Source of the DNA: Phycicoccus avicenniae
Lineage (GTDB): Bacteria; Actinomycetota; Actinomycetes; Actinomycetales; Dermatophilaceae
Reading direction: 5' to 3'
Length of the DNA stretch: 64,000 nt
Assembly (NCBI RefSeq): GCF_018139485.1
Contig: NZ_JAGSNF010000022.1
Location: forward strand, 1-64,000
Below the pieces are notes generated by a model. It was not told the DNA's origin. It ran no database searches and saw nothing but the letters and a program-made list of their open reading frames with translations. Positions within the stretch are counted from its first letter, which is position 1. Every line of letters begins with the position of its first letter. The translations under genes and the position numbers were made by a program. This document shows positions 25,739 through 33,673 of the stretch, piece after piece.

Positions 25739-26728
25739 ATGTTCCGCACGCTCACGAAGGCGACGGTCGCGCTCGTCGGCTCGATCGCGCTCGCCGCCTG
25801 CGGCTCCTCCGACGCCGACACCTCCGCCGGAGCCTCCGGTGACGAGGGCGGCGGCGGGGGCGGCACGATCGCCGTCATCACCGTCGACCCGTCGAACCCG
25901 TACTGGAAGGCCGAGGTCGACACCGCGGTCGCCGAGGCCGAGAAGCTCGGCTACGAGACGACGGTCGACGCGCACAACAACGACGCCGACCGGCAGAACC
26001 AGTTCATCGACGGCGCGATCTCCAAGCAGGTCGACGCGATCATCCTCGACCCGGCCGGGGCCGACGAGTCGGTCGGCGCCGTCCAGAAGGCGACCGACGC
26101 CGGCATCCCCGTCTTCCTCGTCAACGCCGAGATCTCCGAGCAGGGGATCGCCAAGAGCCAGATCGTCTCGAACAACGCCCAGGGAGCCACGATCGGCGCC
26201 GAGGCGTGGGTCGAGGCGGTCGGCGGCGAGGGCAAGTACGTCGAGCTCTTCGGCAACCCGACCGACAACAACGCCCAGGTGCGCTCCGACGGCTACGCCG
26301 AGGTGCTCGCCCAGTACCCGGACCTCGAGCTCGTGCAGCAGGAGACCGCGAACTGGGACCGTGCCGAGGGCAAGGCGAAGATGGAGATCATGCTCCGGGC
26401 CCACCCGGACATCGTCGGGGTCGTCTCCGGCAACGACGAGATGGCGCTCGGCGCGATCCAGGCCCTCAAGGACGCCGGGAAGCTCGACCAGGTGACGGTC
26501 CTCGGCTTCGACGGCAACCCGGACGCCGCGGCCGCGGTCGAGGCGGGCGAGATGGTCGCGACCGTCCTCCAGCCCATCGTCGACGGCACGACGCTCGCCG
26601 TGCAGCAGGCCGACGCCTTCCTCACCGACGGTGAGACCGGCGCCTCGACGGAGAAGCAGGCCATCGACTGCATCCTCATCACCGAGGACAACGTCGGGCA
26701 GCTCGACAACTTCGTCATGGGCGGCTGA
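25739..26728 (+). CDS. Sugar/polyol ABC importer substrate-binding lipoprotein
   Basis: A 329-residue periplasmic-binding-protein type I (ribose-binding-like) lipoprotein. The lipobox IALAAC puts the lipidated Cys at residue 21, followed by a Ser/Gly/Glu linker. The ligand domains start at IAVITVDPSNPYWKAEVDTAV and include KQVDAIILDPAGADES, GNPTDNNAQVRSDGY and GFDGNPDAAAAVEAGEMVATVLQP. In this context it likely captures erythritol or threitol outside the membrane. ATG 25739 follows GAAAGGACC. Confidence 0.92.
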   Translation: MFRTLTKATVALVGSIALAACGSSDADTSAGASGDEGGGGGGTIAVITVDPSNPYWKAEVDTAVAEAEKLGYETTVDAHNNDADRQNQFIDGAISKQVDAIILDPAGADESVGAVQKATDAGIPVFLVNAEISEQGIAKSQIVSNNAQGATIGAEAWVEAVGGEGKYVELFGNPTDNNAQVRSDGYAEVLAQYPDLELVQQETANWDRAEGKAKMEIMLRAHPDIVGVVSGNDEMALGAIQALKDAGKLDQVTVLGFDGNPDAAAAVEAGEMVATVLQPIVDGTTLAVQQADAFLTDGETGASTEKQAIDCILITEDNVGQLDNFVMGG

Positions 26729-26756
26729 GCGGCACCCACCGCACCCCGACCCGGGG

Positions 26757-26786
26757 GGCCGGCGCCCGCGCGGCGCGGCGCCGGCC
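26757..26786 (+). terminator. Hairpin between binding-protein and kinase genes
   Basis: Perfect 10-base GC arms at 26757-26766 and 26777-26786 with a 10-base loop, in the 141-base gap after the binding-protein gene. It may partly terminate transcription so that transporter genes exceed enzyme genes, or protect the 3' end of the binding-protein message. Confidence 0.5.
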
Positions 26787-26869
26787 ACCCGCACCACCCG
26801 ACCCCCGCGGGAGCACCCGCGTCCCGTCCCCGCGGCACCGCCGCACCCAGACCCTCTCGGAGGTCCCCG

Positions 26870-28624
26870 ATGACCCACGTCCACGACGACCCGGCGCGGT
26901 TCAAGGAGGAGGTCGTCGCCGGCTTCGCGCAGGCGTACGGCCGCTACGTCCGCCGGGTCCCGAACGCCTCGGGGTTCGTCCGGCGCTCCGGCCCCGGTGC
27001 GGGCAAGGTGAGCCTCGTCGTCGGCGGCGGCTCCGGGCACTACCCCTCGTACTCCGGTGTCACCGGCACCGGCTTCGCCGACGGCTGCGTCCTCGGTGAC
27101 GTCTTCACCTCCCCCTCGACCGAGCAGGTCTACCGGGTCGCCCGTGCGGCGTCCGGCGGGGGTGGAGTCGTCCTCGCGTTCGGCAACTACGCCGGGGACC
27201 GGCTCAACTTCGGCGCCGCGCAGAAGCGGCTCGTCGAGGAAGGCATCGACACCCGGGTCGTCTACGTCACCGACGACGTCGCGTCCGCGCCGCTCGCGGA
27301 GAAGGACGCCCGGCGCGGGATCGCCGGGACGTTCACGGTCTACAAGGTCGGCGGGGCCTCCGCCGAGCGGGGCGACCCCCTCGACGAGGTCGAGCGCCTC
27401 ATGCGGCTCGCGAACGACCGCACGTACTCCTACGGCGTCGCCTTCGACGGCTGCACCCTGCCGGGCAGCGACGACGCGCTCTTCCACGTCGAGCAGGGCC
27501 GGATGGACTTCGGCCTCGGGATCCACGGCGAGCCGGGCATCTCCTCCGCCCCGTGGATGCCGGCACCCGACCTCGCCGCCGCCCTCGTCGAGCGGGTGCT
27601 CGAGGAGCGCCCGCAGGACGCCTCCGGGCGGGCGGCCGTGCTCGTCAACGGACTCGGGGCGACGAAGTACGAGGAGCTGTTCGTCCTGTACGGCCACGTC
27701 GCCCGGCTCCTCGAGGAGGCCGGGGTCGAGATCGTCCAGCCCGAGGTCGGCGAGCTCGTGACGAGTCTCGACATGGCCGGCTGCTCGTTGTCGCTGACGT
27801 GGCTCGACGGCGGGCTCGAGGAGCTGTGGGTCGCCCCCGCGGACACCCCGGCCTTCCGCCGTGGCGACGTCGGGGACCTGCCGACGTACGAGGCCGTCGA
27901 GGTCGACGAGGCGAGCGAGGAGACCGAGCAGCGGACCCCGGCGAGCGAGGAGTCGCTGGCCGCCGTGCCGCGTGTGCTCGCCGCGGTCGACGCGATGACG
28001 GCCACCGTCCTCGAGCACGAGGACGAGCTCGGCCGGATCGACGCGGTCGCCGGCGACGGCGACCACGGCCTCGGGATGGCGCGGGGCACACGCGCGGCCC
28101 AAGAGGCGGCGCACGCGGCGGCCGACGCCGGGGGAGGGGCCGGCTCGGTGCTCGCCGCGGCGGCGGACGCGTTCGGCGACAAGGCCGGCGGCACGAGCGG
28201 GATCCTCTGGGGGATCCTCCTCTCCGGTGTCGGTGCCGGGCTCGGTGACGAGGACCGGGTGACCGCCGCGTCCGCCGCCGCCGCCGTGGCCCGCGGCTGC
28301 GACGCCGTGCAGGCCGCCGGCGGTGCGCAGGTGGGGGACAAGACCCTCGTCGACGCGCTCGTCCCCTTCGTCGCCGACCTGCGCGAGCGGGTCGACGCGG
28401 GGGAGGGACTCGCGACCGCCTGGCCGGCCGCGGCCCGCGTCGCCGACGAGGCCGCCCGCGCGACGGCCGACCTCACCCCCCGGCTCGGGCGGGCGCGTCC
28501 GCTCGCCGAGCGCAGCGTCGGGACCCCCGACGCGGGAGCGGTGTCGATGGCCCTCGTCGTCGGCGCCGTCGGACAGGTGCTCGCGGGAGAGCCCGCGGGC
28601 GTGAGCGAAGGGAGCAGCGCATGA
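26870..28624 (+). CDS. lerK: Dak-type kinase, probable L-erythrulose 1-kinase
   Basis: A 584-residue ATP-dependent ketose kinase of the dihydroxyacetone kinase family, with fused DhaK (about 1-330) and DhaL (about 370-575) domains. DhaK motifs are VVGGGSGHYPSYSGVTGTGFADG, and GIHGEPGI with the His that binds the substrate carbonyl. DhaL has the Mg-ATP Asp cluster DAVAGDGDHGLGM. In M. smegmatis two such enzymes, LerK and DerK, act on L- and D-erythrulose. Here EltD would make L-erythrulose, so LerK fits best, but DerK is not excluded by sequence. It overlaps the isomerase gene (ATGA). Confidence 0.8.
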   Translation: MTHVHDDPARFKEEVVAGFAQAYGRYVRRVPNASGFVRRSGPGAGKVSLVVGGGSGHYPSYSGVTGTGFADGCVLGDVFTSPSTEQVYRVARAASGGGGVVLAFGNYAGDRLNFGAAQKRLVEEGIDTRVVYVTDDVASAPLAEKDARRGIAGTFTVYKVGGASAERGDPLDEVERLMRLANDRTYSYGVAFDGCTLPGSDDALFHVEQGRMDFGLGIHGEPGISSAPWMPAPDLAAALVERVLEERPQDASGRAAVLVNGLGATKYEELFVLYGHVARLLEEAGVEIVQPEVGELVTSLDMAGCSLSLTWLDGGLEELWVAPADTPAFRRGDVGDLPTYEAVEVDEASEETEQRTPASEESLAAVPRVLAAVDAMTATVLEHEDELGRIDAVAGDGDHGLGMARGTRAAQEAAHAAADAGGGAGSVLAAAADAFGDKAGGTSGILWGILLSGVGAGLGDEDRVTAASAAAAVARGCDAVQAAGGAQVGDKTLVDALVPFVADLRERVDAGEGLATAWPAAARVADEAARATADLTPRLGRARPLAERSVGTPDAGAVSMALVVGAVGQVLAGEPAGVSEGSSA

Positions 28625-29088
28625 GCACGGGCATCCGGCTCCTCGTCGGCGGTGACGTCGCGGGGTTCGAGTACAAGGAGGCGATCCTCGCCGACCTGAA
28701 GGACGACCCGAGGGTGGCGTCCGTCGAGGACCTCGGCGTCCCGGCCGACGACAAGGAGTCCGAGACCTACGGGTCGGTCGGCATCCGCGCCGCGGAGGCC
28801 ATCCGCGACGGGAAGGCCGACCGGGCCATCCTCGTGTGCGGCACCGGGATCGGTGTCGCCATCGCGGCGAACAAGGTGCCGGGGATCCGGGCCACGGTCG
28901 GGCACGACTCGTTCAGCGTCGAGCGCTCGATCCTGTCCAACGACTGCCAGGTCCTCACGATGGGCCAGCGGGTCGTCGGCCTGCAGCTCGCGCGGCGGCT
29001 CGCCTCGGAGTGGATCGGCTACACCTTCGACCCGTCGTCGCCCTCGAAGGACAAGGTGGCGGTCATCAGCGCCTACGAGGGCTGCTGA
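28621..29088 (+). CDS. derI: RpiB/LacAB-type isomerase, probable D-erythrulose-4-phosphate isomerase
   Basis: A 155-residue sugar phosphate isomerase of the RpiB family. The N-terminal Asp of the usual D-H-A-G motif is in GGDVAGFEYKE, and CGTGIGVAIAANKVPGIRA (about residue 75) carries the catalytic Cys and anion hole. NDCQVLTMGQRVVG follows. In tetritol pathways this enzyme converts D-erythrulose 4-phosphate to D-erythrose 4-phosphate, which enters the pentose phosphate pathway. RpiB or galactose-phosphate isomerase activity is the alternative, but the operon supports DerI. Confidence 0.8.
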   Translation: MSTGIRLLVGGDVAGFEYKEAILADLKDDPRVASVEDLGVPADDKESETYGSVGIRAAEAIRDGKADRAILVCGTGIGVAIAANKVPGIRATVGHDSFSVERSILSNDCQVLTMGQRVVGLQLARRLASEWIGYTFDPSSPSKDKVAVISAYEGC

Positions 29089-29091
29089 CCC

Positions 29092-29886
29092 GTGTGGCTC
29101 GGGACGAGCTGGAAGATGTCGATGACGCTCGCGTCCGCGCGGGCGTGGGTCGCCGAGGTGACCGACCGGCCCCTGCCGCCCGGTGTCGACGCGTTCGTCC
29201 TCCCGCCGCACACCGCGCTCGCGGCCGTGGCCGGTGCCGTCCCGTCCGGTCACGGGCTGCGGGTCGGCGCCCAGGACGCGCACTGGGACGACGGCCCGGA
29301 GTGGACCGGTGAGGTCTCGGTGGCGCAGGTCGCCGACGCCGGCGCGGGGATCGTCGAGGTCGGTCACTCCGAGCGCCGGATCGGGCTCGGCGAGGACGAC
29401 GGCGTCGTCGCCGCCAAGCTGCGGGCGGTCCTCGACGGCGGTCTGACCCCGCTGCTGTGCGTCGGGGAGAGCGCGGGGCGTCGCCGCGAGGGCCGGGCCC
29501 TCGAGCACCTCACCGACCAGCTGGCGAGCGCCCTGCGCGGTCTCGACGGCGAGGAGGTCCGCCGGGTCGTCCTCGCCTACGAACCGGTGTGGTCCATCGG
29601 CGCCGGCGGGACGCCCGCGACGCCCGACGACGTCGCGCCGGTCGTCGCCCACCTGCGCCGGACCGGCTCGGCGCTCACCGACGCCGACCCGCTGGCCGTG
29701 CTCTACGGCGGGGGCGTCGACACGGCGAACGCGGACGTCCTGCTCGACACCGGCGTCGACGGGCTGTTCGTCGGACGGGCCGCGTGGTCGGCGGCCGGGT
29801 TCCGGAGGCTGCTCGGGGTCGTCGCCGACCGGGTCGCGCGCGACGGCGGCCGGTCGGCGCTTCCGGGCCTCGGCGCCGTGCGATAG
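29092..29886 (+). CDS. lerI: TIM-type isomerase, probable L-erythrulose-1-phosphate isomerase
   Basis: A 264-residue triosephosphate-isomerase fold. Catalytic His is in EVGHSERR (about residue 86) and Glu in LAYEPVWSIGAG (about 165); the phosphate loop ends in LYGGGVDTANADVLL. The usual N-W-K-M start of TIM reads T-S-W-K-M here, keeping the catalytic Lys but not the Asn that contacts substrate, as expected for the LerI branch. It would interconvert L-erythrulose 1-phosphate and D-erythrulose 4-phosphate. GTG 29092 lies 3 bases after the upstream stop. It is the last gene of the operon. Confidence 0.8.
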   Translation: MWLGTSWKMSMTLASARAWVAEVTDRPLPPGVDAFVLPPHTALAAVAGAVPSGHGLRVGAQDAHWDDGPEWTGEVSVAQVADAGAGIVEVGHSERRIGLGEDDGVVAAKLRAVLDGGLTPLLCVGESAGRRREGRALEHLTDQLASALRGLDGEEVRRVVLAYEPVWSIGAGGTPATPDDVAPVVAHLRRTGSALTDADPLAVLYGGGVDTANADVLLDTGVDGLFVGRAAWSAAGFRRLLGVVADRVARDGGRSALPGLGAVR

Positions 29887-29894
29887 ACAGGGTC

Positions 29895-31577
29895 ATGGCC
29901 TCCACCTCCCGCCGCTCCCGCTCGACCGCCGCCGCCTCGTCCGCGGCCCCCGACGGGGACGGCTCCGGCTCGAGCGCGCGCACGGCCTCGTCGACGGCGA
30001 AGAAGTCCGCGGCGAAGAAGTCCCCCACGAAGAAGGCCGCCGCCAAGAAGGCCGGGGCGAAGACGACGACGTCGTCGGGGTCGAGGAGGTCCGGGGCGAC
30101 GAAGGCGTCGGCGAAGCAGGCGTCGACCCGCAAGGACGCGGCGACGAAGTCGCGCCCCACCGCCGCCGGCGACTCCGCCGGGTCGACCGGCGGTCCGAAG
30201 GACTCCGCGCTCGGGCCCCGGGACGCCGCGTCCCGGATGGACTCCTTCACCGCCCTGGCCGCCGCCCGGGCCCGGGGCGACATGGTGCCGCTGCCGCGCA
30301 ACCTCTCCGGCCACGACCGGCGGGTCCACGTCCGCCAGACGATCCGCGAGGACCACCGGTCCCGCATCACCGACGGCTCGGACGACGCGCAGGCGAAGTT
30401 CGACAAGCTCGCCGACTCGATGTACTCGTTCTTCCGTGGCACCGCGCTGCTCTTCTACCGCGACATCGCGGGCGAGGACGCGTGGATGCCGACGGTGCTC
30501 TGTCTCGGTGACGTCCACCCCGAGAACTTCGGCGTCATGCCGAGCGCCGACAACGTCCCCTTCTTCGGGGTCAACGACTTCGACGAGGCCTACTACGCCC
30601 CCTTCACGTGGGACATCAAGCGCGGTGCCGTCGGGTTCGTCGTGGCCGCCGAGGTCGAGGGCGGGATGAAGCCCAAGAAGCAGCGAGCCGTCGCGGCCGA
30701 GTTCGTGCGGGGGTACGTCGAGGGGATGACCCGCTTCGCGCGCGACGGGGACGAGACCCAGCACCAGACGCGGCTGGACAACGCGCCGCCCATCATCAAG
30801 GCGCTCCTGGAGAACTCGCTGAACGCGCGCACCGAGTGGCTCGCGAAGAAGTACCACGACGAGTACGGGCGGGGTTTCAAGTCCAGCAAGAAGCTCGTGC
30901 CGCAGTCCGGGCGGGTCCCCGAGTTCCAGCAGGTCGTCGACCGGATGGTGAAGGACAACGGGATGACCGTCCCGGCGCGGGCCGGTCGGATGCGGGTCAA
31001 GGACGTCGCCGCGCGGATCGGCCAGGGGACCGCCTCGCTCGGGCTCACCCGGTACTACGTCCTCCTCGAGGGTCCGACGGCCGACGGGTCGGACGACGTC
31101 ATCGTCGAGCTCAAGCAGGCCCGCCGGTCGGCGCTGTCGGGGCTCGTCCCGCCCTCCGACTTCGGGGTCGACGGGACGGGGGAGCGGATCACCGAGGCGG
31201 CCCGGGTCCAGCTGGTCAACGGCGACGTGTTCTTCGGGCACGTCGAGTTCGAGGGGATGAGCTTCATGACCCGCGAGCGGTCGCCGTACAAGAACGAGAT
31301 CGACCTGGACGAGCTGTCGTTCGGGGACTGGAAGAGGTACGCGCAGCTGTGTGGCCAGACCCTCGCGCACGCGCACGCCCTGTCGGACGACGTCGGGGAG
31401 CGGGAGGTGGACATCGAGCCGCTGGTCCTCGACGCCATCGGGGTGCCCGAGCTGTTCCTCGAGGACACCCTCGGCTTCGCGACCGAGGCGGCCGAGCGGC
31501 TGCGGGCGGACCACGCGTCCTTCCGGGCCGACCACGCGCTCGGTGCCTTCACGTCCGTCGACCGGGTGTTCCGCTGA
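29895..31577 (+). CDS. DUF2252 protein with Lys/Ala-rich histone-H1-like N-terminus
   Basis: A 560-residue protein. Residues about 1-105 are low complexity: Ser/Ala, then repeated K-K-A/S-A-K-K blocks resembling histone H1 tails and mycobacterial HupB tails. From RDAASRMDSFTALAAARARGDMVPLPRN onward it is a DUF2252 domain, a family with a kinase-like look: CLGDVHPENFGVMPS and FGVNDFDEAYYAPFTWDIKRGAVG resemble the catalytic and metal loops of phosphotransferases. Function unknown. The tail suggests nucleic-acid binding. ATG 29895 follows the lerI stop by 8 bases; TAGACA at 29885-29890 may be a -10. Confidence 0.8.
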   Translation: MASTSRRSRSTAAASSAAPDGDGSGSSARTASSTAKKSAAKKSPTKKAAAKKAGAKTTTSSGSRRSGATKASAKQASTRKDAATKSRPTAAGDSAGSTGGPKDSALGPRDAASRMDSFTALAAARARGDMVPLPRNLSGHDRRVHVRQTIREDHRSRITDGSDDAQAKFDKLADSMYSFFRGTALLFYRDIAGEDAWMPTVLCLGDVHPENFGVMPSADNVPFFGVNDFDEAYYAPFTWDIKRGAVGFVVAAEVEGGMKPKKQRAVAAEFVRGYVEGMTRFARDGDETQHQTRLDNAPPIIKALLENSLNARTEWLAKKYHDEYGRGFKSSKKLVPQSGRVPEFQQVVDRMVKDNGMTVPARAGRMRVKDVAARIGQGTASLGLTRYYVLLEGPTADGSDDVIVELKQARRSALSGLVPPSDFGVDGTGERITEAARVQLVNGDVFFGHVEFEGMSFMTRERSPYKNEIDLDELSFGDWKRYAQLCGQTLAHAHALSDDVGEREVDIEPLVLDAIGVPELFLEDTLGFATEAAERLRADHASFRADHALGAFTSVDRVFR

Positions 31578-31584
31578 CGCACGG

Positions 31585-31634
31585 CACCGCGCCCGACCCG
31601 GCGTGAGCCGAAGGGGGCGAGGTCGGGCGCGGTG
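31585..31634. terminator. Bidirectional hairpin, 14-bp stem
   Basis: Perfect 14-base arms (31585-31598 and 31621-31634) with a 22-base loop separate the convergent DUF2252 and propeller-protein genes. Confidence 0.65.
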
Positions 31635-31647
31635 GTCCGGAGCCCGT

Positions 31648-32631
31648 TCAGCGGGCAGGCAGGCGCGTGATCCAGTAGGAGGCGGTGTCGGGCGACGCGA
31701 CGCCGAACCGGGCGTTGACGGCCCACAACCAGCCCCCGGCCAGCGTGGCGGTCGCGGGGACGTCGAGGGTCTCGTCCTCCGCGCGGCCCCGCCAGGCCGC
31801 GGCCCAGCCGTCGGCGCCGGCGCGCAGCCGGAGCACCGAGACCTCCGCCTGACCGCTGCCGCGCACGACGTACAGGACCGAGCCGTCGAGCACGAGCCCG
31901 TCGCCGCCGGTTATACCCGGACCGCCGCTCACGGGGATCTCCGTCGTCGTGCCCGTCGCGGGGTCGACGGCCCAGAGGCCGCCCGCGGTGCTGTGGTCCA
32001 GGACGAGACTGCCGTCGGACAGCTCGCGGATGCCGTTGGCCGCGAGGTTCGTGCCGTCGTAGCCGGGCCACGCCCCGCCGAGCGGCAGGAACGCCGGGTC
32101 GGTGCCGGTCGGCGCACCGCGGCCGTCGACGGCGATCGCGGTGAGCCGGTCGACCCGCGAGTCGGTGACCCAGACGGTGTCGTCGGTGACGACGAGGTCG
32201 TTGAGGAAGCCCGCGCCCGGGACGACGACGTCGGCGAGGACGGTGCCGTCCGCGCCGGAGACCGCCCAGACGTGGCCCTCGCTGCCGACGTTGCCCGCCG
32301 CCCACACCAGGCCCGACCGGTCGTCGAAGAAGAGGCCGCGGAGCTGGCGTCCGGCGGCCCCGGGGAGCAACGTCGCGACGGTGCCCGCGAGCAGGTCACC
32401 GGTGACGATCCGACCGTCGGCGAGGCTGCCGACGTAGTACGTCGTACCGGGGCCGGAGGTGATGCCCTCGGGTCGGATGCCGTCGGGCAGCGCGACGGTC
32501 TCGGGGGCGCGGGGTGCACGCCTCGCGGCGGCGGGGGTCGGGCGGCCGAGGAGAGCGGCGGCGGTGAGCGTCGTCATGCCGATGGCGACGCGGCGGCTCG
32601 GACGGGGCAGGGCGGCGGCTGTCGTGCTCAT
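31648..32631 (-). CDS. Secreted SMP-30/NHL-type beta-propeller protein
   Basis: A 327-residue exported protein. The N-terminus has SRR, a hydrophobic run and an Ala-rich cleavage region (TPAAARR, about 38), suiting Sec or possibly Tat export. The mature part has repeated blades with W-x-S/T-D and G-x-L-V motifs (GLFFDDRSGLVWAAGNVG, VVTDDTVWVTDSR, RELSDGSLVLDHSTAGGLWAVD, LVLDGSVLYVVRGS), typical of gluconolactonase/SMP-30-like propellers. Similar proteins are sometimes mislabelled superoxide dismutase; nothing here supports that. Ligand unknown. Confidence 0.78.
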   Translation of the reverse strand: MSTTAAALPRPSRRVAIGMTTLTAAALLGRPTPAAARRAPRAPETVALPDGIRPEGITSGPGTTYYVGSLADGRIVTGDLLAGTVATLLPGAAGRQLRGLFFDDRSGLVWAAGNVGSEGHVWAVSGADGTVLADVVVPGAGFLNDLVVTDDTVWVTDSRVDRLTAIAVDGRGAPTGTDPAFLPLGGAWPGYDGTNLAANGIRELSDGSLVLDHSTAGGLWAVDPATGTTTEIPVSGGPGITGGDGLVLDGSVLYVVRGSGQAEVSVLRLRAGADGWAAAWRGRAEDETLDVPATATLAGGWLWAVNARFGVASPDTASYWITRLPAR

Positions 32632-32677
32632 GTCCTCACGGTCCCCGACGAGGACCTGGAGGGGGCGCGCAGGAACG

Positions 32678-33529
32678 TCACCGTCCAACCTTCGTCGAAG
32701 GTTGGACGGTCGCGGGCGCGCCGCGGAGCGGGGCGGAGCGTTCCCGAGCCAGCCGCTTCAGCCCGTCCGCGGGCCGCACCGGGTCGGGCCACTTCGGGTC
32801 CGCGGTGTCGGCGCTGCTGCGCCCGGTGACCCGGCGCCGGACGAGCGGGACCACCTCGTCGCGCACGAACCGTGCCTCGTCGGCGACCGCGCGGGTCCAC
32901 CGGGTCGGCGGCGGCGGGTCGGTGAGGCGCCGCAGGTGGAGGGTGTGCGGCACGCCGATCTCGCGCAGCACCGCCGCCGCCATCCGCTTGTGGCCCCAGC
33001 GGCTCATGTGCAGACGGTCCGGGGCCCAGAGACGGGGGTCGTCGAACTCCCGGAGCCGGGCGTGGTCGACGACGAGGGCGTCGTGCTCGTCCGCGATGTC
33101 CCGGATCCCGGCGTTCATCGCCCGGGCCCGCCTGGTGAGCGGCTCGAGCAGGGCGGTCATCCGCGGGTCGAAGGCGGTGAAGACGACGACGGCGGCACCG
33201 GTCCCGGCGAGGGCCGCGACGGCCCGCTCGTAGTGGTCGAGGACGCCGTCGACGTCGGCGCGGACGGCGAGCAGGTCGTTGCCCCCGGCGAAGAACGTCG
33301 CGACCGTCGGGCGCAGGGCGAGCGCGGCCGGGAGCTGCTCGGCGAGGACGGCGTCGATGCGCTTGCTCCGCAGGGCGAGGTTGGCGTACTCCCACCGGGG
33401 GTCGGCGCGGCCGAGCTGGCGGGCGAGGCGGTCGGCCCACCCGCGGTAGCCGTTGGGGTAGCGCAGGTGCGGGTCACCGACGCCCTCGGTGAAGGAGTCG
33501 CCGACGGCGACGAGACGGCCGGGGTCCAC
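32678..33529 (-). CDS. SGNH/GDSL hydrolase, paralogue 1
   Basis: A 283-residue esterase or lipase of the SGNH fold. Block I Ser is in AVGDSFTEGVGDPH (about residue 12), block III Asn in FAGGNDLL (about 80), and block V Asp/His in APDRLHMSRWGH (about 175-186). A C-terminal extension of about 80 residues is rich in Arg and Trp. There is no signal peptide, so it is probably cytoplasmic. GTG 33527-33529 is the only reasonable start. It is head to head with a paralogue at 33674. Its last codons form half of a strong hairpin. Confidence 0.87.
   Translation of the reverse strand: MDPGRLVAVGDSFTEGVGDPHLRYPNGYRGWADRLARQLGRADPRWEYANLALRSKRIDAVLAEQLPAALALRPTVATFFAGGNDLLAVRADVDGVLDHYERAVAALAGTGAAVVVFTAFDPRMTALLEPLTRRARAMNAGIRDIADEHDALVVDHARLREFDDPRLWAPDRLHMSRWGHKRMAAAVLREIGVPHTLHLRRLTDPPPPTRWTRAVADEARFVRDEVVPLVRRRVTGRSSADTADPKWPDPVRPADGLKRLARERSAPLRGAPATVQPSTKVGR
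32680..32710 (-). terminator. Hairpin overlapping the 3' end of the SGNH gene
   Basis: Arms of 15 bases pair perfectly around a single base; the element includes the last codons and part of the stop of SGNH paralogue 1. It would end that transcript 49 bases before the next minus-strand gene. Confidence 0.7.
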
Positions 33530-33660
33530 CCCCTCATCGCAGCACGGAGTCGACCTCCGCGGCGCCGCTCCCCGGGGGTCGCGGTCCGGTGCCGGCAAGA
33601 GTTCACCGGGCGGTCGCCGCCCGGACGACCGGGCGTCGCCGGAGGCCGGGAGGCCGGCCC

Positions 33661-33666
33661 TAGCGT
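33661..33666 (+). promoter_or_regulatory. TAGCGT -10 of leaderless SGNH paralogue 2
   Basis: TAGCGT ends 7 bases before GTG 33674; no Shine-Dalgarno sequence lies between. Confidence 0.55.
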
Positions 33667-33673
33667 GCCCGAC

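Noticed and set aside
26870-28624. Plain glycerone (dihydroxyacetone) kinase
   Set aside because: The family fits, but the operon with EltD, RpiB- and TIM-type isomerases makes an erythrulose kinase more likely; kept as an alternative.
31648-32631. Superoxide dismutase
   Set aside because: Propeller proteins of this kind are sometimes so labelled, but no SOD metal site or fold is visible; blades of an SMP-30/NHL propeller are.
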